From NCBI RefSeq assembly GCF_000972785.3, contig NZ_CP011518.2, positions 1 to 64,000 of the forward strand: a stretch of DNA of 64,000 nucleotides, given 5' to 3'. Below, in pieces: positions 18,960-28,681 of this stretch. This DNA is from Pandoraea oxalativorans (lineage in GTDB: Bacteria; Pseudomonadota; Gammaproteobacteria; Burkholderiales; Burkholderiaceae). The notes beneath the pieces were generated by a model. That model made no database searches. It was given only the letters and a program-made list of their open reading frames with translations, and was not told where the DNA came from. The translations under genes and the position numbers were made by a program. Position 1 is the first letter of the stretch. Each line of letters begins with the position of its first letter.

Positions 18960-19848
18960 GAGCGCGGGGCTCACGTCCGTGGGCGCCCTCTCTCGTCCGT
19001 GCCCGCCTTCTGTCGGCGGGCCTTCGCGGTCGTCGGACCACCGGCGCGCGCCCGGTCGGCTCGCCCTGACGCGGCCCACCCCGCGCAACGCCTCGCGAGG
19101 CGCCGGGCCACCACGCCGTTGAGGGTGCAGGCGCGCCTCGCCGCATCACGCGCGGTGCACCGTGCACCGCGAGCGCCGCGGCAGCGGCAGGGGCCGCATC
19201 ATGACCGCAACGCCGGAAGCGCCCCAAACTCCGCTCAGGGCAGCCGACGCCCCCCTGCCCAACGGTTCCCTCACGATGCCGGCGCCCCGTCGCCAATCGG
19301 GGGCGTGTTCAGTCAGTCACCCTACCGATGGCGCGTGTCCCGTCAGCGACCCGCACGGGAGAAGCGACGTCTTCCCATCGCCGCGCGGCGCGCGCCATAC
19401 AGCGGTGACGCATTCACCGAATGGGGGGAGGCCGCTCGATGTCGGCGAGTCGCTTCACGGCCAATGGCGGAGGGTGTTTTTTGCACAGCACGGAAAGTCT
19501 CAAGCAACGCACAGCCGGGAATCGCTCCCCGATCCGCGCGAGAGATCGGACGCTTTTCGTGGTGACGCGACGGTTGCCGGTCCGGTTCGGGGAACCCAAA
19601 CATTCCGGTGTCGGGGCGCGAAAATCGACGGGACCTCGATACCGCAACGCCTGGGACAGGCGATTCATCCCGCCATCCTGCGCCGACAACCTCTTGGCCC
19701 CACGGTAGGGGAGGCAACACTGCGGGCGAACGGCCGAACCCGGACGGTGCCGGCCGGGCCGCCGGGACGACGGACATATCGCGCCGTCGCCATGGTCGGT
19801 CGTCACCCTGTCACCCTGTCGCCGTGTGGCCCCGTCGGGTCACGCCGC
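18960..19848. other. GC-rich spacer without a supported gene
   Basis: Open frames on both strands overlap and look random. Nothing recognised. Confidence 0.5.
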
Positions 19849-20298
19849 TCACCACACCACGCTCAGCCCTTTGCCCAGTGCACAATCGTACTGCGTCGTT
19901 TGCAGCACCGCCGCACTCATCAGATCGAGCACCACGGTTTGAAACTCGACCTTGCCGTCGGGCAGGACCCGATATTTCACGAATTCTCGCACCGCTTTGC
20001 CGTCGGGACGCACGGTCAAATGGTGATCGGAAAAGGCAACAGTGCCGTCCTTCAGGAGCAGGAAAGCGTTCGGATGCACACTCCCACGAATCGCCGGTCC
20101 GGATGCGCCCGTGCCATGGACGGTGCATAACGAGAGGTCCAACACGGCACGGATATCTTTACCGGCCATCACCGCGGCCCGCAACGCGGCCCCGTCGACG
20201 TTTTGGGCCGCCGCCGCACTCGCCCAGCCCGCGGCAACGAGGGCCGCCACGGTAAGGCCGCCCGCCAGACGTAGGGACATTGAACACTTGCGTTTCAT
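19849..20298 (-). CDS. virK: VirK-family secreted protein, 149 aa
   Basis: The N-terminal signal peptide (LRLAGGLTVAALVAAG, cleavage after AAAAQ) precedes a mature domain with the pattern of the VirK family: SLCTVHGT, GPAIRGSVHPNAF, DGTVAFSDHHLTVRPDGK, EFVKYRV and YDCALGKGL. VirK proteins occur in plant- and animal-associated proteobacteria; their biochemical role is not established. Two Cys could form a disulfide. The ATG at 20298 has an excellent ribosome site (CAGGAGAGATCG). No class I or class II box was found in front. The family assignment is from recognised motifs, and a role in host association is inferred. Confidence 0.85.
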   Translation of the reverse strand: MKRKCSMSLRLAGGLTVAALVAAGWASAAAAQNVDGAALRAAVMAGKDIRAVLDLSLCTVHGTGASGPAIRGSVHPNAFLLLKDGTVAFSDHHLTVRPDGKAVREFVKYRVLPDGKVEFQTVVLDLMSAAVLQTTQYDCALGKGLSVVW

Positions 20299-20775
20299 CG
20301 ATCTCTCCTGAGCAAAAATCGGGGGTGAACCACCGCGCGACGGGCACGGCCGGGCCTGCGCCAAACGATGTGTCGCCATTAACAATGGCCGCCGACCCTC
20401 GCTCGGCCACGACACCGCGGCAAGGCGGCGACTGCGCGCCACCCCACGCGTGGCCGAGATGCGTGCGTCGATGGGGGCGCCCCCCCGTCACAGCCGTTGG
20501 CTCACGATCGCGTCGTGCAGGGCCAACGCGGCGAACCGGCAGCGCGGTGCGCCTGAACCGATCTCTTATACCCCGGCGCTTCGCGCACGGCTTTTGCAAC
20601 CGTGTCAGGAATCGTCATTTGTTGACAGCGGCGGGGACAAGCGGCGCGAACATCGATCAGGAGTCCTCATTGAATCTCATGGAGACTCATGAGACCTCAG
20701 GCAATATCATGGGATAGCACGGAAGGCGCGTTGGGGATACGCGCCGTGGGAGGACGGCGGTGCCGCCGAATCCGA
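20299..20775. other. Spacer between virK and the Nudix gene
   Basis: It should contain the virK promoter, but I see no clear -35/-10 pair or shared box. Near-repeats of gaatctcatggagactcatgag are seen at 20670-20700. Confidence 0.45.
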
Positions 20776-21165
20776 TCAATCCCCGGCGACATGCCGCGGT
20801 GGCGCGCCGTCGGAAAATGTCAGCGTGATGATGTGACGGGTGGGGACACTGACCGGCAGGTGGGCGACCGCGCGCCAATCGAACCACCGGCAACGAACGA
20901 TTTCCTGACCCGGCTTCGGCACCCGCGACGCCGGCACGTCGACCCCGAATACGTGGTGATGTTTGTTGAGCCCGCCAAACAGGAAAAGGTAGGTGGGGCA
21001 CATACCGTGCAGCGTGGTTTCTTCGGCAAGCTCACGCCGCGCCGCCGCCAACGGGGTCTCCCCCCGCTTGAGAATGCCCCCGGGCAAGGCCCATCGGTTC
21101 CCGTCTCTGGACACCAGCAACACCTTGTCATCCTGCCGGCACACGATAGTGGCGCGTTCTTTCAT
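20776..21165 (-). CDS. Nudix (MutT-like) hydrolase, 129 aa
   Basis: A complete Nudix box is present at residues about 29-51: GGILKRGETPLAAARRELAEETTL, matching Gx5Ex7REUxEExGU except that the usual late Gly is a Thr-Thr-Leu. It would hydrolyse a nucleoside-diphosphate-linked substrate with Mg2+ held by the RELAEE glutamates. The substrate cannot be told. The length is typical of small MutT-like enzymes. The N-terminal strand (ATIVCRQDDKVLLVSRD) and the region after the box (YLFLFGG, HHVFGVDV, RWFDW) fit the fold. It is likely a housekeeping or detoxifying enzyme and stands alone. Confidence 0.88.
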   Translation of the reverse strand: MKERATIVCRQDDKVLLVSRDGNRWALPGGILKRGETPLAAARRELAEETTLHGMCPTYLFLFGGLNKHHHVFGVDVPASRVPKPGQEIVRCRWFDWRAVAHLPVSVPTRHIITLTFSDGAPPRHVAGD

Positions 21166-21336
21166 GCGTCCAATCTTACAAAGCCCGGGGGCCGATGTCT
21201 GTCAGCGAAAACGACGGCGCGCACCGCCGCGCCGGCGCACAGCGCGTCGCGTCGACACCGTGGCCGCCGGGGCCCCCGTCGAGCGTGCCGGCGAGTGCCC
21301 GCGGTCGTCGCATCGCGCGATGCCGCGCCGCGTGGC

Positions 21337-24300
21337 TCAATAGCGCCACGTGGCCGACACCGCGCCGGCGAGATCGGTGTCGCCGCCGCGGTAGAAGTTG
21401 CTCGCCATGGCCGCGCCCACCGTCATGCGCTTACCCAGTCGGTACGTCAAGCCCGCCTGCACCGTGACGCTATCGCGCCCCACCACCTGCGTGCGCGTCG
21501 CAAAGCGGGCGGCGGGCGCGCCCACGAAGGCCGCCCCTTGCGCGACCGCCGTGCCGAGGAACTCGTGATTCCAGGTCGTTTGCAAGTGGGCGCGCAGCAC
21601 GTTGCCGGGCGTCGCCGGCAGCGCGAAGCGAAGCTCCGCCCCGACACGCGAGCGCAACGATTGGAACGTCTGGCCGTCCAGCGCCAGACGCACGCCGCCG
21701 TCGCCGTTGCCCGCCGCCTCCGTCTCGCCGGGGCGCGACACCCTCGTGTAATCCAGCGCGACGATCGGACCCACGCTCAGGGTCGGGCTCAGGGCCCAGC
21801 GCCAGCCGCCGCCCAGCGAGGCCGCGGCCGCGGTACCGGTCCAGGTGCCGCGGGCGGTGCCGGTATAACCGTTAATGGCCACCGAACGATCCACCCGAGC
21901 GTCTTCCACGCCCACACGCACCGCCGCAAACGCATGCGGCCCGCTCGGCGTCTCAGCGGCGTAACGCGCATGCACGCCGACGTCGAGTGCCGTGGTCTTG
22001 CCCGTGTCACGGCCGTCGCGCGCGGCGCCGTCCAGACGCGTGGACTGGGCACTGACCGCGCCGTGCACCCCGAGCGTCCAGGCACGCGCTTCGGGCACGC
22101 CCCGCTCGGCACCAAACACCACGCCGTAGGCGTTGCCGTTCGCGCCCGGCTGATCGCCCGCGGCACCGCGCCAGTAGCCCGCGCCAAACGACATCGCAAA
22201 CGCCCGCCAATCGCCGCGCGCCGCGCTCCCCTTGGCGGCCGTGTCGCGCCCGCGCTCGGCTCCCCACGCCGCATCGGCGACCAGGTCGGTAATTTGACGC
22301 TCGCGCAATAACGCGCCGGTGAACATCGCGCCATACACGCTCGGGGAAAGCCGGCGCAGTGTGCGGCGCACCTCGCTGCCGTCGGGCGCCGAGAAGTCGA
22401 GCGCGGCGACGAGCGGCCGCAACGTCGTGTCGGCCGTGTCCGCCAGACGATCCAGGGCCCCGCCCACCTGTTGGCTGTTGGCGTCCGCCCCATAGCGTGA
22501 ATAGGCGTTGGCCGTGCGCGCCACCGTCACCGCGTAACGGCCGCCCGCCCGCGGCTCGACCCCCACGCGCAGCGTGGGCGAATCGAGCAGCCCGGTGACG
22601 TTCGCGAACATGCCCGAGGTCGTCGTTGCGCTCACCATCTCGTCCACCGCCACGCCGAAGCCCCCCGCATACCAGCCACGTTGCGGGGCAATCGCGAGCG
22701 TCCCGTCGAGCGTGGCGTGGCCATTGACGCTCAGTTGGGAAAACGTCCTCGTGGCATCGAGCTCGATGTGCAGCGTGCCGCTCGACGTTTGCACGTAGTC
22801 ACCGTTCAGGGTGAGCCGGCGGTCGGCGCCGTTAAGCAAGGGCGCCACCGTGCCATGGTTGGTGAACGCTTGCGAGGCCGCCAGCGTGTAGCGGCCATTG
22901 CCCATGAGCGTGGCGCCCGGCGCCACGCTCGCGTCGTGCACGAGATGATCGCCCGTGAACAGCGACGTCCCGCCGAGCCACTGCAGCGAGAGATTACGCC
23001 CCGTGATGTTGCCGTCGTATCGGAGGCGAAACGCGGGGTCCGCAAGCTCAGTCGCGCGGCCGTCGACGTCGGCCGCCTGGCCGAAGCTCAGCTCGGTCAA
23101 GCGCAGCGCGCCCGCGGGGTCGCGCCGCACATAGTCGGACACGATGTTGCCCACCAGCGACGCCCCGCGCATCACGTTGATCTGGCCCACATAGCCATTC
23201 TCGGACACATAGATGGCCGCGTACCGGCCGGCCAGCCGGCCCGTCAGATCGAACGTGCTCACCAGCGGCCCGTCGAGTTCCGGCAACAGTGGCTGGTCTT
23301 GGCCCGCGATGCTCCGCACATAGGAGCCGCGATACTCACCCGCGTTCGACAGCGGGTTATTGCCAAAGTCAAAACTCGCCGCGATACCGTGCTCCCCCAG
23401 CGCTTGCACGTCGCCGCGCTGCGTGAAGGTGTGATCCCGGCCGTAGGCGAACATCACACCGCGCGCATAAGCGCCGTCGGCATACACGCGCGTGCCCGGC
23501 AACACCACGAGGTGGTTCTGCCGGCCGTCCACGCGAATGCCGCCGCCGCCCGCCCCACTCGTGAGCAAATCGGCGCGCTGATAAATCGTGTTCGCGCTGC
23601 CATACACGTGCAGCCCGAGGCCCTGAATCGCCGAATTATAAGTATTGGGCAGGTAGGCCGTGCCCTGCGCATTACGCGCGAGGTAGGGCGCGTCGTTGAC
23701 GATCTCTTGACCGTCGGCGTAGACCGAGCGGCCGAAGAAGTTGCGTCGATCGATCACGTAGCCCAGATCCTGCATGAGCGCGAGCTCCGCCTCCAGAAAT
23801 CCGGTGTAATTGCGGTAGTTCTGGTGGCTCATCAAGCTGTTCTTGAGCTCAAGGTGCGTCATATAGTTCGGATTGACGGTGTGCGGCGCGTCGTAAGCGG
23901 TCATACGAACCGGCACGCCGGGCAAGCCCGAGCCGGCCAACACCTCGTCGACGTGCGCACCGACGAAGTGAGCGCGTTCGGCCCGCACCTCAAACGGGGC
24001 GATCGCGTCGGGGGGATTGACGCACCCCTGGCAATAGATCGCTTGCCCCGGGCGCGCGGGCTGACCGTTGTCGTCGCGAAGATGCGCCGTAAATTCACTG
24101 AAGTGCGCAGCAAACTCGGGCTGGTAGCGGTGCGCGACCGGATTACCCCGCTCCACGAAGAAGTTGCTGATCCCCATCGCGTGCGCGACTTCGTGGCTCA
24201 CGACCGCCGCCAAATCCCAGCCGGTGCCGAGCGCGAGGGGCGAGGGGACATAAGCCTGCGGTGAGAACGGCAGACGCCCGAGGACGAATTCCCCATAAGC

Positions 24301-24744
24301 GCCATACTGCGGATCCCCGGCCGCCCGATTCTGCAACGCGGCCTGCAGTTGCAGCGGGGCGACCACGCCCTCCGACGGCGCAAGCGGACTCGACCCAAAC
24401 GCGTTATCGGTATCCGGAATGGTGCCGACGTTGAGCTCCGCGAGGGGCTGGTCCGGCGCCGCCTTAAGCATCTGGGTCCAATACCGTATCCCCCCCCGCG
24501 CCCCATTGACTTGGTCTTGCGACATGTCCCAGGTCGAGGCGGCTTCCTGGTGCTTCGCATTCGTGCCGTAGATGCCGTCGCGCGTGCCGAAGATGCGCGC
24601 CCGCAGAATCGGCACACCGTTGGCATCCTCCACCTCGAGGACCTCCACCGCCTGCGCGTCCGGGGCCATCAGCAGGAACGCCGCGCTCATCGCGATCGTG
24701 GCGCACGCGGCGCGCCAGGTCGTCATCCTAGTGCCCAGCTTCAT
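21337..24744 (-). CDS. Autotransporter with zinc-metalloprotease passenger, 1135 aa
   Basis: Signal peptide at residues about 1-30 (ACATIAMSAAFLLMAPDAQA). The passenger starts with a metalloprotease-like domain carrying HEVAHAMG near residue 190, a HExxHxxG zinc motif, followed by a Cys pair (CQGC). A repeat-rich beta-helix-like stretch follows (GIRVDGRQNHLVVLPG, LTLNGDYVQTSSGTLHIEL). The last about 280 residues are a classical autotransporter beta-barrel, ending in the aromatic SATWRY. The ATG at 24744 follows AAGGAGAAG. A class I promoter lies 107 nt upstream, so this surface protease shares control with the orphan proteins. It is expected to be displayed or released at the outer membrane. 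The third zinc ligand is not obvious, so activity is likely but unproven. Confidence 0.88.
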   Translation of the reverse strand: MKLGTRMTTWRAACATIAMSAAFLLMAPDAQAVEVLEVEDANGVPILRARIFGTRDGIYGTNAKHQEAASTWDMSQDQVNGARGGIRYWTQMLKAAPDQPLAELNVGTIPDTDNAFGSSPLAPSEGVVAPLQLQAALQNRAAGDPQYGAYGEFVLGRLPFSPQAYVPSPLALGTGWDLAAVVSHEVAHAMGISNFFVERGNPVAHRYQPEFAAHFSEFTAHLRDDNGQPARPGQAIYCQGCVNPPDAIAPFEVRAERAHFVGAHVDEVLAGSGLPGVPVRMTAYDAPHTVNPNYMTHLELKNSLMSHQNYRNYTGFLEAELALMQDLGYVIDRRNFFGRSVYADGQEIVNDAPYLARNAQGTAYLPNTYNSAIQGLGLHVYGSANTIYQRADLLTSGAGGGGIRVDGRQNHLVVLPGTRVYADGAYARGVMFAYGRDHTFTQRGDVQALGEHGIAASFDFGNNPLSNAGEYRGSYVRSIAGQDQPLLPELDGPLVSTFDLTGRLAGRYAAIYVSENGYVGQINVMRGASLVGNIVSDYVRRDPAGALRLTELSFGQAADVDGRATELADPAFRLRYDGNITGRNLSLQWLGGTSLFTGDHLVHDASVAPGATLMGNGRYTLAASQAFTNHGTVAPLLNGADRRLTLNGDYVQTSSGTLHIELDATRTFSQLSVNGHATLDGTLAIAPQRGWYAGGFGVAVDEMVSATTTSGMFANVTGLLDSPTLRVGVEPRAGGRYAVTVARTANAYSRYGADANSQQVGGALDRLADTADTTLRPLVAALDFSAPDGSEVRRTLRRLSPSVYGAMFTGALLRERQITDLVADAAWGAERGRDTAAKGSAARGDWRAFAMSFGAGYWRGAAGDQPGANGNAYGVVFGAERGVPEARAWTLGVHGAVSAQSTRLDGAARDGRDTGKTTALDVGVHARYAAETPSGPHAFAAVRVGVEDARVDRSVAINGYTGTARGTWTGTAAAASLGGGWRWALSPTLSVGPIVALDYTRVSRPGETEAAGNGDGGVRLALDGQTFQSLRSRVGAELRFALPATPGNVLRAHLQTTWNHEFLGTAVAQGAAFVGAPAARFATRTQVVGRDSVTVQAGLTYRLGKRMTVGAAMASNFYRGGDTDLAGAVSATWRY

Positions 24745-24850
24745 GGGGGCTTCTCCTTGCCGTCGCATCGCCGCGACGCACACCGTCAGGGGGGGCCCTC
24801 GCCGGCACGCCAAGCGGCGGCGCGGCCGTGGCAAGGGATGTCTTGCCGCG

Positions 24851-24896
24851 ATTCTCGGCACTCGAGGACACGCGGTCGATCGGGCCAACACCTGAA
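24851..24896 (-). promoter_or_regulatory. Class I promoter upstream of the autotransporter
   Basis: TTCAGGTGTTGGCCCGATC begins at 24896 and GAGAAT lies at 24856-24851, 40 nt from the box start. The right half of the box is more diverged than in most copies. Confidence 0.65.
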
Positions 24897-25256
24897 GCGC
24901 GTCGGCCCGGCACCGCAGGCTTGGCATCTTCGAGCCGGCGCGGTCGGGTCACGCCTTGGCGTCGGCGATCGGAGAGCGCGTCACACGTGGCCCCCCGGGG
25001 TGTGCACCGGGCGCGCCCCCTGCTCACTCGAATCTCGGCAGAAGCACGCGGCGCGGCCGTCCTCCTACGCGAAATCGTTAAAAGTTCGATGTGGGGGCGT
25101 GGCTTCGCGAGCCACCTCTGGCGGCAGCACGATGACATTGAACCCGACGCAGTGAATGCGTTCGTTCGAGACAACGAACCGGGCCTCAAGGTGGGGGGGC
25201 CCTGCATACCAGACGAGCGCGTGTATCACGTCCTCTCCCTCTTGACGGAGCTTGAA
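24897..25256. other. Spacer without a supported gene
   Basis: This is the gap between the autotransporter promoter and the 3' end of the next minus-strand gene. Nothing recognised. Confidence 0.5.
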
Positions 25257-26021
25257 CTAAGCCACGCGCGGCGTCACCTCCGGCATCGGCTGCGTGGACT
25301 GCATCCCCCCGACACTCGCGCGATTTGATTCGGCCTCCTTATGTTCTTCGAGTTGCGTAGGGGCCGGTGTCTTCGGCAGGAGCACCGTCGACTCCTGCTG
25401 GCTCAGCGCGTTGACCAACGCGTCATACGTCGACGCCGCCGCGAGTTGACCCAGCAGGGCCTTTTGTGTGACCGGCGCGCTCTGGAAGACGGGGTCCTTC
25501 GTCATCCCGCCCTTCCGATACCGCTGCTCGAGCTCGTCCAATGTGGCCAATTGGTCTCTGGCACGCCTGATGCCTTTGGTGGCGAGCTTGGCGGCCCCTT
25601 GGGGCTTCGCATACAAGGTGAGGGGGGCCTCGTCGACGCCCGTGAACTCGATGTGCAGGCCGCGGTAATCGTCGCCAATATATCTGAGCTTGGCTTGATC
25701 ATCCGGGTGCAGTTGCGCTCGGACGATTTCAATAAGCCCCGGCACGTCGAGCCGACCGGGGTCGTCCGGGTGGTAGGCGCAGTACACCAACTCCCGCATC
25801 CTCTTTGTTGTCTCGCTCGCCTCTCGGGTGAAACACCCGCTAAACCAGTTTGGCTTGGGATTCACCGCGGCCAAACTCGTCGCATTACGCGCTGCAACCA
25901 GATCCCCGAGTGTGAGCGCCGCGGCCCCGTTCACGTCCCTGAGCAGCACCGTTTTGGGCGACCGTGTGGCGGCGATGTTGCCCTGCCGAAGGGGCGTTGT
26001 ATGTGTGACTTGCTCGAGCAT
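25257..26021 (-). CDS. Hypothetical protein, 254 aa (unrecognised family A)
   Basis: The start at ATG 26021 is chosen for its ribosome site (GGGAGAACGCGTC); the frame is open further upstream. The middle (residues about 50-150) resembles the proteins at 968 and 3221: PNWFSGC, YHPDDPGRLD, LIEIVRAQLHPDDQAKLRYIG, then IEFTGVDEAPL. A charged, probably coiled-coil helix follows (RARDQLATLDELEQRYRKG), and the C-terminus is Ser/Pro/Thr rich. It has no signal peptide or membrane helix. No class I box is found upstream. Function unknown. Confidence 0.72.
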   Translation of the reverse strand: MLEQVTHTTPLRQGNIAATRSPKTVLLRDVNGAAALTLGDLVAARNATSLAAVNPKPNWFSGCFTREASETTKRMRELVYCAYHPDDPGRLDVPGLIEIVRAQLHPDDQAKLRYIGDDYRGLHIEFTGVDEAPLTLYAKPQGAAKLATKGIRRARDQLATLDELEQRYRKGGMTKDPVFQSAPVTQKALLGQLAAASTYDALVNALSQQESTVLLPKTPAPTQLEEHKEAESNRASVGGMQSTQPMPEVTPRVA

Positions 26022-26311
26022 GACGCGTTCTCCCGGACGTTCATTGCAATGGATGGGGCGACGCCGCATCGGAGGTCACCGCGATGCGGCGGCCCCCGAG
26101 GGGCCGGTGCCGAGCTCGCGGACCGCGACGCTGCCCGTGCTCAAGCGACGAGTTGACGTGCTGATCGACGCGGTCTCGTGCGGGCCAAGCGGATCGAATT
26201 CACCACGCACGGGGAGGCGGCCTCGACGCATCTCGCACCCACGCCCTCTGCCCGTCGCATCGCGGACCGGCTATGATGGCGGTTCGGTCACTCTCGAACA
26301 CCGGTGACTTC

Positions 26312-26545
26312 ATGTCTTCTCTCAAGTTTGTGCACCGCGGGTGCGCCGTCGACATTGAAATTCGAGCGCGCACCATGCTGTGGGACATCACGATCGAAAT
26401 TACACCGTTCGACGGCGTGGAGCTCATCACGCCGTTTGGCCCCCGCAAGCTCAAATGGCCGCGGACCCAAGAGTTTGCGGTGTTGCAAAACGCGCTCGTT
26501 GATGAGGTGTGCGAAGCGATCGACCGCAGGCTCGTGGGCGGCTGA
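26312..26545 (+). CDS. Small hypothetical protein, 77 aa
   Basis: MSSLKFVHRGCAVDIEIRAR begins at ATG 26312 with a weak ribosome site (cggtgac). The sequence alternates strand-like (DIEIRARTMLWDITIEITPF) and charged segments, ends in an amphipathic helix (LQNALVDEVCEAIDRRLVGG) and looks coding-like in composition. I think a small cytosolic protein is likely; I know no function. The longer frames over the same bases look random. Confidence 0.6.
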   Translation: MSSLKFVHRGCAVDIEIRARTMLWDITIEITPFDGVELITPFGPRKLKWPRTQEFAVLQNALVDEVCEAIDRRLVGG

Positions 26546-27393
26546 GGCGCACTGCAGTGTCCAAGCGGGTGAGGGCCACGCGCCACGGCACGCCGAGTAC
26601 GACCACACCGGTGGCTTGGGTGCCATCCACCCCGTCATCAGGGGCCGGTGGGAGGCGCACGAAGCGCGCGATGTTGTGCTGTCGTGCGCTCGTGCGCTCG
26701 TGCGCGCCTGCGCGTCGGAGTTCGTATTTTCTGCGGGCCGCACACGGGCTCGCCCTCTGACGCCGGCGCTCGCATGCGGCACGTATTTTCCCACGCGGCG
26801 CGGCCCGCTCCATGGTGCACAGTCGTCGCTTGCGCAACGGCGCCCCCCCTTGGCCGGCTGCGCCACCCGCCATTGGCAATCACCGCGACGCGCAACGCCC
26901 GCCCCCACGGCACCGCCGACTGAGCGGATCGGAGTCGCGCTCGGCCTCGAGCTTCGCGCCCCTCAGCGCGCTCGGTTCGCAACGCGAGCCGGCGCTGTTC
27001 TGCAGCGGTCGATATCGCGCGCCGCGGGCGCCCACGCTTGCCGCAGCCCCCGGTGCTTGGCCTGCAGCACCGTTACCCCGGGCTTGGCTCGGCGCAAAGA
27101 CGCGCGCCTCCGGTGTGCTCGCCACGGGCATGCCGAGACGACGTGCCCCCGAATTTGCGCGGCTCGCCGCCTGCGCCCGGATCGCCTCGGTGTCATGGCG
27201 ATTTGGTCCATTTTATTTGCCCATTGTGCGCTCGGTTCACCCCATGAAGCAACCGCTGTGCTTTACGTCGTTGAGCGCCAGGGTCAACGCGAGGAGGGAA
27301 CCCTCGAAGCGACGTTGACACTCAAATTGCCACGGGACGCCCTGCCTGGCACTCGCCCCGATCAATCGTCGGGCGGACTCATCATCGGTTGGG
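26546..27393. other. GC-rich spacer without a supported gene
   Basis: Overlapping low-complexity frames only. Nothing recognised. Confidence 0.5.
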
Positions 27394-27909
27394 CTATTCG
27401 TCGGGCGGGCTGTTCGTCGGACGATCGGCGGTACGTACGTTTCGGAACAGCGCCCACGACCACAGTGCGCCACCCGCAATCTTCGCCACGAATTGGAGCG
27501 CTGCGATCGTCGGAAATATCGTGCCGAACGCGATCAACGGGAAGATCAGTGAGTCAAGCGCCGCAGCCGCGACATTCGCGCCATTGGCGCGCGTCAAAAG
27601 CGGATAGCGGCGCGCCGCCTGAAAGACAGCCGCGCTGCCAAGGGACGCCGTACTGAACGCGACGAGCGATGCCAACGATATCGCGGCGGATGCGGGATTG
27701 AGCCCATAGCTCACGACCCCCGCGCCGACGATCAGGCTCATCATTCGGACCCACAGCGCTCGCCCTTGCCAGTCGAGATGAAGTCGGTCTCGGATGGCCA
27801 GGTCGAGCCCGATCAGCAGGAACGCGTTGATCGGCGTGGACGCCGCACCGAAGTGCGCGACACTGAGATTTGCAGCGGCCACCGCCGCGACGTAGAGAAA
27901 GAGGAACAT
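27394..27909 (-). CDS. VUT-family (YhhQ/DUF165-like) membrane transporter, 171 aa
   Basis: Five to six hydrophobic segments are seen (FLYVAAVAAANLSVAHFG, INAFLLIGLDLAIRD, MMSLIVGAGVVSYG, AISLASLVAFSTAS, FPLIAFGTIFPTIAALQF). The pattern AANLSV, then PINAFLLIGLDLAIRDRLH, and later NGANVAAAALDSLIFP is that of the VUT family, whose E. coli member YhhQ takes up queuosine precursors. The substrate in this case is inferred from the family. The ATG at 27909 is chosen over the upstream one because the hydrophobic N-terminus starts there. The ribosome site is weak. It is a single gene. Confidence 0.75.
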   Translation of the reverse strand: MFLFLYVAAVAAANLSVAHFGAASTPINAFLLIGLDLAIRDRLHLDWQGRALWVRMMSLIVGAGVVSYGLNPASAAISLASLVAFSTASLGSAAVFQAARRYPLLTRANGANVAAAALDSLIFPLIAFGTIFPTIAALQFVAKIAGGALWSWALFRNVRTADRPTNSPPDE

Positions 27910-28287
27910 TCCAGGACGGGCCGATGAGGCGGATAGCAAATTAGGGATAGCCGGTTGAGCGTGGCGCGCTCGCGCAGACGCCCCTGGGCTGACGCGTTCC
28001 GACGCCCCAACCGCGGACCGATGACGCCCCAGAGTGCCGCGGGGAGCTCACCGACGTGCCCATTGAGACCCGTCAGTTGAGATACCGTCAATTGAGGTAC
28101 CTTCGTTAAGCACCGCCTCTGACGGTGCAAGCACGCCGCCCCTGGGTTAAAAATCTCAGCAACGCGCCGAACGCGTGAGGCCGCCGCGGGGCGTCGAGCG
28201 AGCGCTGCATCGGCCTCTTGCCGTCGCCCCCTCGGCCTGGATCGGCTCGCCCGTGTAACGAATGACATCGGCGGGCGGCGGCCGAGC
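27910..28287. other. Spacer without a supported gene
   Basis: It contains a degenerate direct repeat (gtcagttgagatacc / gtcaattgaggtacc) at about 28072-28101. No gene seen. Confidence 0.5.
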
Positions 28288-28665
28288 TCACGCGTCGACG
28301 AACTCGATGACCGTACCGCTGCGCATGCCGGCGAAAAGCGCGGCGCCGTCGATTTTGGATGCACAAATCACGCCGGGACGCTCATCGGCCTCTGCGCCGT
28401 TAAACGTGATCACCACGTGACCGAGCTCGCGCACCTTGTGCCATGCGCTAGGTCCGACGGCCGTCACCACCGCGCAAGTTTCGCCGATCCGCAGCACCGC
28501 GCCAAGGCGCGGCGCGCGCTCGCTCACTTGCTCGACACGGTGAAGAATCGAAACTTCGGCTAACCCGGACGGCGCGCCGTGCGCAAACAGAATGAGCACG
28601 CCCCCTTCGAGCAGCGACCGGACTTCAACACCAATGCTGGAAATGATCGTCTTGTAGTAGCGCAT
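28288..28665 (-). CDS. srlB: PTS glucitol/sorbitol-type EIIA component, 125 aa
   Basis: Matches the small EIIA of the glucitol/sorbitol phosphotransferase system in length and pattern: YYKTIISSIGVEV at the N-terminus, ILFAHGAPSGLAEVSILHRV (with the likely phosphorylated His in FAHG), then LGHVVITFNGAEADERPG and GTVIEFVDA. It would pass phosphate from HPr to the EIIB domain of the neighbour. The ATG at 28665 lies 16 bp after the stop of the upstream EIIC/EIIB gene, so both are one operon. The general enzymes EI and HPr must be encoded elsewhere. No sorbitol-phosphate dehydrogenase is nearby, so the true substrate is uncertain. Confidence 0.88.
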   Translation of the reverse strand: MRYYKTIISSIGVEVRSLLEGGVLILFAHGAPSGLAEVSILHRVEQVSERAPRLGAVLRIGETCAVVTAVGPSAWHKVRELGHVVITFNGAEADERPGVICASKIDGAALFAGMRSGTVIEFVDA

Positions 28666-28681
28666 GCCCCTCCTCGATGCG

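Noticed and set aside
20689..22311. 540-residue plus-strand frame
   Set aside because: It lies antisense to the Nudix gene and the autotransporter barrel and shows no recognisable motif.
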